Counted from the first letter of the stretch, positions 1 through 5,931 are shown. The stretch is 6,179 bases of DNA from Lachnospiraceae bacterium (GCA_003447895.1 DLYC01000108.1:1-6179); one strand, 5' to 3'. Program-made: numbers and translations. The notes: a model not told the origin generated them from the letters alone.

Positions 1-459
1 GGAATGGCGCAGCGCGGGGGCAGTGTTTTCAGCCATCTGCGGCTCGGCGAGGGGACGAATTCCCCGCTGATCGGAAAGGGCGAGGTGGACCTGATCATCG
101 GTTTTGAGCCCGGAGAGACGGTCAGGCAGCTTCCCTTTTTGAAAAAGGGCGGCGCCGTTGTCGTGAGCAGGAGGCCGGTCATGCCGGTCAGCGCGATGAT
201 CGGGCAGACTTCCTACGACGCGGAGGCGATGGTGGAGTATCTGAAGGCAAATGTGGAACACCTGACGATCGTGGACGCGGACAAGGCGGCGCAGGATCTG
301 GGTTCTGCCAAGGTACTCAATGTGGTACTTCTGGGCGCGGCCATAAGGAGCGGGGAGCTGGGGCTTTCCGAGGAAGATATGGAGAAAGCGGTCAGGGAGA
401 AGGTTCCGGAGAGATTTCTGAAGCTGAACAGAAAAGCACTGGCGTGGAGCCGGGAATGA
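1..459 (+). CDS. iorB: Indolepyruvate:ferredoxin oxidoreductase, beta subunit (3' part, truncated by window edge)
   Basis: The reading frame is open from base 1 (Gly) to TGA at 457-459, giving the last 152 residues. About 40 N-terminal residues, including the glycine-rich start of the domain, should lie upstream, so the ATG at base 4 is internal and not the true start. The visible part opens with GMAQRGGSVFSHLR, the hallmark of the gamma-type domain of 2-oxoacid:ferredoxin oxidoreductases as found in IorB. It continues with the family pattern SPLIGKGEVDLIIGFEP and a conserved segment around VVSRRPVMPV. In the family, IorB pairs with the TPP- and Fe-S-containing IorA to convert arylpyruvates (indolepyruvate, phenylpyruvate, hydroxyphenylpyruvate) plus CoA to arylacetyl-CoA, CO2 and reduced ferredoxin in the cytoplasm. 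iorA is expected just upstream, outside the window. The gene is followed after 18 nt by paaK. A related gamma subunit of another 2-oxoacid oxidoreductase is the alternative, but the paaK neighbour favours IorB. Confidence 0.88.
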   Translation, partial: GMAQRGGSVFSHLRLGEGTNSPLIGKGEVDLIIGFEPGETVRQLPFLKKGGAVVVSRRPVMPVSAMIGQTSYDAEAMVEYLKANVEHLTIVDADKAAQDLGSAKVLNVVLLGAAIRSGELGLSEEDMEKAVREKVPERFLKLNRKALAWSRE

Positions 460-477
460 TTTAGGAGGACAGTAGCC

Positions 478-1713
478 ATGCAGATTAATAAAAAGCAGCT
501 GGAACAGGTAAATAATCAGATTCAGCGTCTGATCGCCGCGGACAATTTTTACGGAAAGCGTCTCAAGGAGGCGGGCGTTGACCATGTGAGCAGCGTAGAG
601 GATTTCCTCAGTCTCCCCTTTTCCGAGAAACAGGATCTTCGCGAGGCGTATCCGCTGGGACTTATGACCTGTAAAGAGGACGAGATCGTGCGCATCCATT
701 CTTCGTCCGGAACGACAGGAATGCCTGTGATCATTCCCTATACCGCCAAGGACGTGGACGACTGGGGAGAGATGTTCAAGCGCTGCTATGAATTTGCCGG
801 CATCACGAAGAAGGACCGGATCCACATTACGCCCGGTTACGGCCTGTGGACGGCCGGCATCGGCTTCCAGAACGGCTGTGAAAAGCTCGGGGCCATGGCG
901 ATCCCCATGGGACCCGGCAACACGGAGAAACAGTTGCAGATGATGATGGACCTGAAGTCGACCGTGCTGTGCGCGACATCCTCCTACGCGCTTCTTCTCG
1001 CCGAGGAGATCGAAAAGCGCGGCATCCGGGACAAGATTCACCTCAGAAAGGGCGTCATCGGCTCCGAGCGCTGGGGAGAGAAGATGAGAAAGCGCATCTC
1101 CTCCGAGCTTGGCATTGAGCTCTATGACATTTACGGACTGACGGAAATTTACGGACCCGGCATCGGCATCAGCTGCAAGTACGACACGGGAATGCACTAC
1201 TGGGACGACTATCTGTACATCGAGATCATCGACCCGGCAACCGGAGAGAACGTGCCGGACGGCGAGTGGGGCGAGATCGTCATCACGACGCTGGTCAAGG
1301 AGGGCGCGCCTCTCATCCGTTTCCGCACGCACGACCTGTCCAGGATCATCCCGGGGGAGTGCCCTTGCGGAAGCAGGTTCCCGCGCATCGATGTCATTAC
1401 GGGACGCAGCGATGATATGATGAAGATCAAGGGTGTCAATGTATTCCCTAAGCAGATCGAGGAGATCCTGGCGACCTTCCCCGAGCTCTCCAGCGAGTAC
1501 CAGATCCGCATTTCTCATCTGGACGGAAAGGACAGCATGCGTATTTACGTCGAGACCAGCGGAAGCAACGACTTCAAGGCGCTGCAGCAGAAGGTCGCGG
1601 CGGCGGTGAAGAGCAGGATCGGCTTCACACCCATCGTTTATGTCGTGGAGCTCGGTTTCCTTCCCCGCAGCGAGAAGAAATCCAAGAGAGTGATCGACGA
1701 GAGATTCCAGTAA
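478..1713 (+). CDS. paaK: Phenylacetate/arylacetate-CoA ligase (AMP-forming)
   Basis: A complete 411-residue protein of the adenylate-forming family, a little shorter than the usual 430 or so of PaaK. The start ATG has AGGAGG at 463-468, 9 nt upstream. Visible motifs are the ATP-phosphate loop SSSGTTG (residues 75-81), the adenine-site motif YGLTE (219-223), the ribose-contacting Asp in RFRTHD (D286), the hinge region GRSDDMMKIKGVNVFP (309-324) typical of PaaK, and the C-terminal lysine motif PRSEKKSKR (396-404). K401 aligns with the catalytic lysine; the usual Gly before it is Lys here. C233, H240 and the CPCG at 295-298 may form a metal site (inference). The family reaction is arylacetate + ATP + CoA to arylacetyl-CoA + AMP + PPi, in the cytoplasm. 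With iorB directly upstream it probably acts on phenyl-, hydroxyphenyl- or indoleacetate, either activating scavenged acids for reductive carboxylation or handling products of aromatic amino acid breakdown. The exact substrate cannot be read from sequence. Confidence 0.92.
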   Translation: MQINKKQLEQVNNQIQRLIAADNFYGKRLKEAGVDHVSSVEDFLSLPFSEKQDLREAYPLGLMTCKEDEIVRIHSSSGTTGMPVIIPYTAKDVDDWGEMFKRCYEFAGITKKDRIHITPGYGLWTAGIGFQNGCEKLGAMAIPMGPGNTEKQLQMMMDLKSTVLCATSSYALLLAEEIEKRGIRDKIHLRKGVIGSERWGEKMRKRISSELGIELYDIYGLTEIYGPGIGISCKYDTGMHYWDDYLYIEIIDPATGENVPDGEWGEIVITTLVKEGAPLIRFRTHDLSRIIPGECPCGSRFPRIDVITGRSDDMMKIKGVNVFPKQIEEILATFPELSSEYQIRISHLDGKDSMRIYVETSGSNDFKALQQKVAAAVKSRIGFTPIVYVVELGFLPRSEKKSKRVIDERFQ

Positions 1714-1730
1714 GAGAGATCTATGATCAA

Positions 1731-1759
1731 AAAAGACAGGTCGTAAAGGCCTGTCTTTT
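1731..1759 (+). terminator. Intrinsic terminator after iorB-paaK
   Basis: A perfect 10-bp inverted repeat, AAAAGACAGG (1731-1740) and CCTGTCTTTT (1750-1759), encloses a 9-nt loop and begins 17 nt after the paaK stop. The T-rich 3' arm runs on into TTTTGTTAT. The run of A before the stem gives a T tract on the other strand too, so it could work in both directions, although no convergent gene is present. It should end the iorB-paaK transcript. Confidence 0.8.
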
Positions 1760-1767
1760 GTTATACT
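1759..1767 (+). promoter_or_regulatory. Possible extended -10 promoter for the GT4-GH13 unit
   Basis: TGTTATACT fits the extended -10 pattern TGnTATAAT with one mismatch. It directly abuts the terminator stem and lies about 25 nt before the glycosyltransferase start. No good -35 hexamer is seen at 16-18 bp upstream, where the terminator stem and loop lie, so the call rests on the extended -10 alone. Confidence 0.4.
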
Positions 1768-1792
1768 GAAAAGAGCAGCAGGAGGTGCACCT

Positions 1793-3283
1793 ATGAGAGT
1801 CTGTCTTTTAAATGAATCTTTTCCGCCGGTCATTGACGGAGTGGTGAACGTAATGTTGAACTATGCCGATTACATGATGCGCGATTTCGGCGCGAAGATC
1901 ATAGTCGGAACGCCCAGGTATCCGGGCGGGAAATATGATTCGTATCCCTACAAGGTTGTCGATTACCCGAGCTTTGACACGGCGGCGCAGACAAACGGCT
2001 ACCGCGCCGGAAACCCGCTGGTGGGGAAAGCGGTGTCGGAGCTGGCGGACTTCGGGCCCGATATCATCCATACGCACGGACCGGCCTCCGCGACAGTCGT
2101 GGCGCGGCTTGTGCGGGAGATGACAGGGGCGCCGATCGTCTTTACCTACCACACCAAGTACGATATTGATATCCGGCGGGCCGCCAGGATCGACCTGATC
2201 GCCGAAGAGACCATCAAGGCGATGGTCGGAAATATAGAGGCGTGCGACGAGATCTGGACGGTCAGCGACGGAGCGGGAAAGTCCCTCAAAGCGCTCGGCT
2301 TTCAGGGAGATTACCGCGTCATGAACAATGGCGTGGACTTTGCGAAGGGCAGGGTGGACAAGGAGACGGTCGCGAAGGTGACGGCCGGCTACGACCTTCC
2401 GGAGGACGTCCCGTGCTTTCTGTATGTGGGGCGCCTTATCAATTACAAGAACCTCCCCCTGATCCTGGATGCCCTGAAGATCCTCGCGGACAGCGGGCAG
2501 GACTTCCGGATGGTCTTTGTGGGAAAGGGCCCCGACAGGGAGATCCTGGAGAAGAAAGCCGCGGAACTCGGCCTTATGGGCGAGGGCGCAAGAGCCGGGG
2601 AGGCGCACAGCCTCAACGGGCAGGGGCTCGGCGTCCGGACAGCGCCCGGCGCCAAGGTCTTCTTTACGGGCCCGATCTACGACAGGAACGAACTTCGCGC
2701 GTGGAATACGAGGGCGGACCTCTTCCTGTTCCCCTCGACATTCGACACCAACGGACTGGTGGTCCGGGAGGCGGCGGCCTGCGGCCTCGCGAGCGTCCTG
2801 ATCAAGGATTCCTGCGCGGCGGAAGGCATCACGGATGACCGGAACGGCTTTATCATTGAGGAATCGGCTGAGGACATGGCGGAGCTTTTAAAGAAACTCT
2901 GCGGGCACCTCGATCACGTGCACGATGTGGGCCGGAACGCAATGGATGAGATCTACCTCTCCTGGGAGGAGTGCGTGGCGAAGGCGTACGAGCGGTACCG
3001 CTATATTTTGGCAAGGAACAAAGTCGGCGCGATGCCCCATCACAAGAAGCAGGCCACGGACAATATGGTAAAGGTGGTCGCCGGAATGATGGAGGAGCAG
3101 GACAGACTGCGGAAGAATATCAAGGAGATGGTCGGCGACATGCACAGCAAAGCGCTCGAAATGGCGGACTATACGATGAAAGACGTATTGCATGATAAGC
3201 TGTCCGTGGATTCCCGAAAACTGCACTGGAATGACATCATCGACGATCTGTGGACAGAAGTGGAGGAGCACCTCAGGAAGTGA
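1793..3283 (+). CDS. GT4-family glycosyltransferase with C-terminal extension
   Basis: A 496-residue retaining GT-B enzyme. The ATG has AGGAGG at 1780-1785, 7 nt upstream. The N-terminal Rossmann domain starts with LLNESFPPVIDGVVNVM (residues 5-21), the acceptor-side loop of GT4 enzymes such as diacylglycerol glucosyltransferases and mannosyltransferases. DIIHTHGP (90-97), FTYHTKYD (117-124) and VMNNGVDF (176-183) follow. The C-terminal nucleotide-sugar domain starts near FLYVGRLINYKN (209-220) and contains VFVGKGPDRE (241-250), FTGPI (291-295) and FPSTFDTNGLVVREAAACG (313-331). In the last, the normally Glu-x7-Glu signature reads Asp-x7-Glu (D318, E326). A Gly/Ala-rich stretch at about 263-287 looks like an insertion before FTGPI. 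After the fold ends near residue 408, an 88-residue charged, probably coiled-coil tail remains. No signal peptide or membrane segment is present, so it is cytoplasmic, perhaps peripheral to the membrane. Donor and acceptor are unknown; lipid glucosylation is one possibility. It is probably coupled to the glucosidase gene downstream. Confidence 0.88.
   Translation: MRVCLLNESFPPVIDGVVNVMLNYADYMMRDFGAKIIVGTPRYPGGKYDSYPYKVVDYPSFDTAAQTNGYRAGNPLVGKAVSELADFGPDIIHTHGPASATVVARLVREMTGAPIVFTYHTKYDIDIRRAARIDLIAEETIKAMVGNIEACDEIWTVSDGAGKSLKALGFQGDYRVMNNGVDFAKGRVDKETVAKVTAGYDLPEDVPCFLYVGRLINYKNLPLILDALKILADSGQDFRMVFVGKGPDREILEKKAAELGLMGEGARAGEAHSLNGQGLGVRTAPGAKVFFTGPIYDRNELRAWNTRADLFLFPSTFDTNGLVVREAAACGLASVLIKDSCAAEGITDDRNGFIIEESAEDMAELLKKLCGHLDHVHDVGRNAMDEIYLSWEECVAKAYERYRYILARNKVGAMPHHKKQATDNMVKVVAGMMEEQDRLRKNIKEMVGDMHSKALEMADYTMKDVLHDKLSVDSRKLHWNDIIDDLWTEVEEHLRK
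3262..3283 (+). promoter_or_regulatory. RBS and GTGA stop-start overlap deciding the GH13 start
   Basis: GGAGGAG (3262-3268) lies inside the end of the glycosyltransferase gene, 11 nt before a GTG at 3280-3282 that overlaps its TGA stop (GTGA). This is a classic translational-coupling layout. An upstream in-frame GTG at 3250 would add ten residues unlike the family and lies before the RBS. The ATG at 3307 has only an AGGAAG directly against it and would remove part of the first strand. Confidence 0.65.
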
Positions 3284-5034
3284 AAAAGCAGTTTGATTTC
3301 AGGAAGATGTCCTTTTACCAGATCTGGATCCGGAGCTTCGCGGACGGAAACGGGGACGGGATCGGCGACCTGTACGGCGTCTACGATAAGCTCGAATATA
3401 TTAAGAGCCTGGGGGTTGACGGCATCTGGTTCAGTCCCATTTACCCCTCGCCCAACGCGGATTACGGCTACGACATCTCCGATTACAAAAATATACACCC
3501 CGACTACGGCACGCTGGATCAGTTTCGCAAAGTGCTGGACCGGGCGCACGCGCTGGGGCTCAAGGTCCTGCTCGACCTGGTGATCAACCACACCTCCGAC
3601 GAGCACCCCTGGTTCATTGAGAGCTGCAAGGGGAAGGACAACCCGTACAGCGACTATTACATCTGGCGCGACCCCCGATTTAAGGGGGAGGAGAAGCTCC
3701 CGCCCAACAACTGGTACAGCCAGTTCGAGGGACTCGCCTGGGAGTACAATGAACAGAGAGAGCAGTATTATCTTCACGTTTTTGCCAAAAAACAGCCGGA
3801 CCTCAATATGGACAACCCCAAAGTCCGAGAGGAAGTAAAGAGCATCATGCGCTTCTGGCTGGACATGGGCGTGGACGGATTTCGGGAGGACGTCATAAAC
3901 TTCATCTCCAAGAATCCGGACATGCCGGACGGCTGGTCCTTTGTGCCGGCGATCAACGGCCTGCCCTTTTACAAAGACGGCCCCAACCTGCACAAGTACC
4001 TTACGGAATTTCGGGAAGTGGCCAGGGAGTACGGCGCCGTGCAGATCGGGGAGGCGCCCTTTACGGGCGTGAAGACGGCGCTCACGTATATCGGCGGAAA
4101 GCACCGCGTCCTCGATCTTCTGATCCAGTTCGACACGATGTTTGCGGACTGCTTCATGACGGAGTACATCTATCACGGATTCCGGCTCCGCAAACTCAAG
4201 AGGGCCTTTCGGAAGTGGCAGTACGGCCTTCAGGGGAAGGCCTGGCTCGCCCTGTATCTGGAGAATCACGACCATCCCCGCGTCGTGAACCGGTACGGAA
4301 GCCTTCGCTTTTGGAAGGCGTCGGGATCGATGCTGGCGGCCTCCTATATTTTGCAGCGGGGGACGCCCTTTCTGTACCAGGGGCAGGAGCTGGGCATGAC
4401 CAACATCGCCCTGAGCTCCATCGACAAGTACAACGATGTGGCGGCGAAGAACGCCTACAACACCTTCTTTCTGAGGGACTCTGTGGAGAGAAGGCTCGAG
4501 AGGATCCACGTCTCGACGAGGGACTCGGCAAGGACGCCTGTCCAGTGGACGGACGGCCCGAACGCGGGCTTTACGACAGGAAAGCCATGGTTTTACGTAA
4601 ATCCCAACTACTCCTTTATAAACGCGCAGGCGGAGGAGCGGGACCCTCTCAGTATCCTGAACTTCTACAGACGATGCCTGGCCCTTCGAAAAAAGAGCGA
4701 TACGCTTTTATGGGGCACTTACCGGGAGTACTTCCGGGCAAGGAAGAAGATCTTTATGTATGAGAGAAAACACAAGGGGAACAGGATCCTTGTGATCTGC
4801 TCCTTCTTTACGGAGAAGACCGGCTACTGCCTGCCGCGGGGCTACAGCTGGGGCGGCGCGAAGCTCCTTCTGGACAACTATATTTCGGAGAAGGACATGG
4901 CAGACCGCGCGGAGACGGCAAAAGAGCGAACAGGCGGGGGGAGCGGCCCCCGGAAGAAAGAAGGTCCCGGCACAAAGGGACAGCTTGAGCCCTACGAAGT
5001 GCAGGTCTGGGAATTCAGGACGCGGCAGGGCTGA
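3280..5034 (+). CDS. GH13 alpha-glucosidase, oligo-1,6-glucosidase type
   Basis: From GTG 3280 the protein has 584 residues, normal to slightly long for this subfamily. The (beta/alpha)8 barrel opens with FYQIWIRSF (12-20) and the calcium-loop pattern DGNGDGIGDL (22-31). Conserved regions follow: DLVINHTSDEH (99-109); QPDLN (172-176), the signature of the oligo-1,6-glucosidase group; GVDGFREDVINF (197-208) with nucleophile D204; QIGEAP (255-260) with acid/base E258; and LENHDHPR (327-334) with D331. Val after the nucleophile is linked to alpha-1,6 preference in characterised family members, so isomaltose-type oligosaccharides are likely substrates; trehalose-6-phosphate or dextran-type glucosides remain possible. 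There is no signal peptide, so it acts in the cytoplasm. The C-terminal beta domain carries a Gly/Lys/Glu-rich insertion at about 540-567 before the closing strand PYEVQVWEF. The gene overlaps the upstream glycosyltransferase by 4 nt and should be made together with it. The exact substrate is inference. Confidence 0.92.
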   Translation: MKKQFDFRKMSFYQIWIRSFADGNGDGIGDLYGVYDKLEYIKSLGVDGIWFSPIYPSPNADYGYDISDYKNIHPDYGTLDQFRKVLDRAHALGLKVLLDLVINHTSDEHPWFIESCKGKDNPYSDYYIWRDPRFKGEEKLPPNNWYSQFEGLAWEYNEQREQYYLHVFAKKQPDLNMDNPKVREEVKSIMRFWLDMGVDGFREDVINFISKNPDMPDGWSFVPAINGLPFYKDGPNLHKYLTEFREVAREYGAVQIGEAPFTGVKTALTYIGGKHRVLDLLIQFDTMFADCFMTEYIYHGFRLRKLKRAFRKWQYGLQGKAWLALYLENHDHPRVVNRYGSLRFWKASGSMLAASYILQRGTPFLYQGQELGMTNIALSSIDKYNDVAAKNAYNTFFLRDSVERRLERIHVSTRDSARTPVQWTDGPNAGFTTGKPWFYVNPNYSFINAQAEERDPLSILNFYRRCLALRKKSDTLLWGTYREYFRARKKIFMYERKHKGNRILVICSFFTEKTGYCLPRGYSWGGAKLLLDNYISEKDMADRAETAKERTGGGSGPRKKEGPGTKGQLEPYEVQVWEFRTRQG

Positions 5035-5080
5035 GGAGGAGCTTCAAGAAGAAGGAATTTCAGGTGTTTCAGGGAAGAAA

Positions 5081-5110
5081 CTGCGGAAGGGCGCAGAACA
5101 GTGCTTTTTT
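5081..5110 (+). terminator. Weak candidate terminator after GH13 gene
   Basis: CTGCG (5081-5085) and CGCAG (5092-5096) can form a 5-bp hairpin with a 6-nt loop. Six T bases follow at 5105-5110, but an 8-nt gap separates them from the stem. The short stem and the gap make this doubtful; no better terminator is visible between 5034 and 5156. Confidence 0.25.
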
Positions 5111-5121
5111 GCAGGGATTTG

Positions 5122-5139
5122 TGGTATCTTATCTATAAA
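5122..5139 (+). promoter_or_regulatory. Possible promoter for the secreted basic protein gene
   Basis: TGGTATCTT (5122-5130) matches the extended -10 layout TGnTATnnT, and TATAAA (5134-5139) is a second AT-rich candidate. A TTGCAG at 5109-5114 is a weak -35 candidate at 19 bp from TATAAA. The spacing to the RBS at 5144 is short, which lowers confidence. The AT-rich change after the GC-rich GH13 gene suggests that a separate transcript starts here. Confidence 0.3.
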
Positions 5140-5143
5140 AGAA

Positions 5144-5149
5144 AGGAGG
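5144..5149 (+). promoter_or_regulatory. RBS deciding the start at 5156
   Basis: A perfect AGGAGG sits 6 nt before ATG 5156. The frame stays open upstream to 4985, but that stretch overlaps the GH13 gene and has no protein-like character, while the ATG at 5156 begins a textbook signal peptide. Confidence 0.85.
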
Positions 5150-5155
5150 CCTCTT

Positions 5156-5839
5156 ATGAACCGAAAAGGCAGAAAATGGAAAAGTTTATTGTTGATCGTT
5201 CTTGTACTGACAATGCTGCTTCCAAAGACGGATGTCAGCGCGCTGACACAGAAACAAAAAGCGCTGAAGGCCTATACAGCCTTCCTCGCCAAGTCGAAAG
5301 TGCCGATCGTAAGGTCCGGAAAAACCTGTTATCAGACAGGGCGCCCGTATACGTATTACGGGACCAAGGCCTCCGAGGTATATTTTGGCCTGGCTTATAT
5401 TGACAACAACAGTGTTCCGGAACTGGTCCTGAAAACGCTGAGTCCCTATGGCGGCTCACATGACATGATCACGGCAGTGTTTACGTATTACAACGGCAAG
5501 GTAAAGCGCGTCAAGGAAGTAAACAACGATTACGGCTTCGTTGACGGATACTTCTACAAGACCGGCTCATACAAGTGGACGCAGCTCGGTGAGGGAGGAG
5601 ACAAGGAAGTCTATATCAGTCCCCTCCGAAACGGGACAACGACCAAAAAGCTCCGGAAAGACAGCAACAAGTATGGCTATTATCCGACCGTCTACTATAA
5701 ATATGTGAGCGGCAGAAATGTCAAGATCAGCAGGTCCGCGTTTACAAAGCTCTTTAAGAGCATGACGAAGTCGAAGTCGGTGACGAAGATCAAGTATCAC
5801 AAGAACACCGCGGCGAACCGCAAAAATTATCTTAAATAA
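5156..5839 (+). CDS. Secreted basic, tyrosine-rich protein of unknown function
   Basis: A 227-residue protein that I do not recognise by function. It has a clear Sec signal peptide: basic start MNRKGRKWKS, hydrophobic core LLLIVLVLTMLL (11-22), and likely cleavage after VSA (27-29). There is no lipobox, no further membrane segment and no C-terminal sorting signal, so it is probably released or held to the wall by charge. The mature part has about 29 Lys and 8 Arg against 11 Asp/Glu (net near +26), and the full protein has 23 Tyr and one Cys (C58). AYIDNNSVPELVL (80-92) resembles the D-x-N-x-D-G-x-P-E-L element common in secreted Clostridia proteins, here without the usual Gly and acidic residues. 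Short Tyr-rich strands suggest a beta-rich fold. The last 35 residues are Lys-rich (VTKIKYHKNTAANRKNYLK). Its G+C content is lower than that of the neighbours. It has its own RBS and probably its own promoter. Confidence 0.85.
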   Translation: MNRKGRKWKSLLLIVLVLTMLLPKTDVSALTQKQKALKAYTAFLAKSKVPIVRSGKTCYQTGRPYTYYGTKASEVYFGLAYIDNNSVPELVLKTLSPYGGSHDMITAVFTYYNGKVKRVKEVNNDYGFVDGYFYKTGSYKWTQLGEGGDKEVYISPLRNGTTTKKLRKDSNKYGYYPTVYYKYVSGRNVKISRSAFTKLFKSMTKSKSVTKIKYHKNTAANRKNYLK

Positions 5840-5847
5840 AATTATCT
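5823..5847 (+). repeat. 10-bp direct repeat across the stop codon
   Basis: AAAATTATCT occurs at 5823-5832 and again at 5838-5847, with the TAA stop (5837-5839) touching the second copy. The DNA is AT-rich, so this could be chance or a small slippage duplication. Confidence 0.4.
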
Positions 5848-5871
5848 CTTACAAAATTCAGAAACTCGCAG

Positions 5872-5931
5872 GAACGACAGTTGGGGGAGCTTCGTTCTGC
5901 TGCATCGTTCGGAGCCCGCTGTGCGGGATGC
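5872..5931 (+). other. Possible structured leader upstream of the lipoprotein gene
   Basis: GAACGA (5872-5877) can pair with TCGTTC at 5892-5897, extended by AG/CT (5879-5880 with 5890-5891) across a bulged C and closing a 9-nt G-rich loop. A second copy of TCGTTC at 5905-5910 could compete for the same arm. A second hairpin, CCCGC-TGT-GCGGG (5915-5927), lies next to it, and GCATC (5902-5906) can pair with GATGC (5927-5931). There is no T tract, so this is not a standard terminator. It matches no riboswitch that I recognise. Confidence 0.3.

Noticed and set aside
1808..2608. A 266-codon open frame on the - strand inside the glycosyltransferase gene
   Set aside because: It is a shadow of the GT4 coding frame with no family motifs and no RBS.
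2242..2838. A 198-codon + strand frame inside the glycosyltransferase gene
   Set aside because: Its Gly/Arg-rich composition is typical of an out-of-frame reading of GC-rich coding DNA; the GT4 motifs lie in the other frame.
3250..3279. Earlier GTG start for the GH13 gene
   Set aside because: It would add ten residues unlike the family, and it lies before the GGAGGAG that fits the start at 3280.
3169..4509. A 446-codon open frame on the - strand opposite the GH13 gene
   Set aside because: The + strand encodes a complete GH13 enzyme with all catalytic motifs. The antisense frame lacks recognisable domains and is open because of high G+C and codon bias.
5064..5138. Possible 24-codon GTG-started ORF between the GH13 and secreted protein genes
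   Set aside because: It has only a weak AGGA upstream and no protein character, and it overlaps the likely promoter.
4985..5155. Upstream extension of the secreted protein frame
   Set aside because: It overlaps the GH13 gene and would bury the signal peptide; the AGGAGG and ATG at 5156 fit much better.
5219..5233. LPKTD resembling a sortase LPxTG motif
   Set aside because: It sits at residues 22-26 within the signal peptide, not at the C-terminus before a membrane segment and basic tail, and it ends in Asp instead of Gly.
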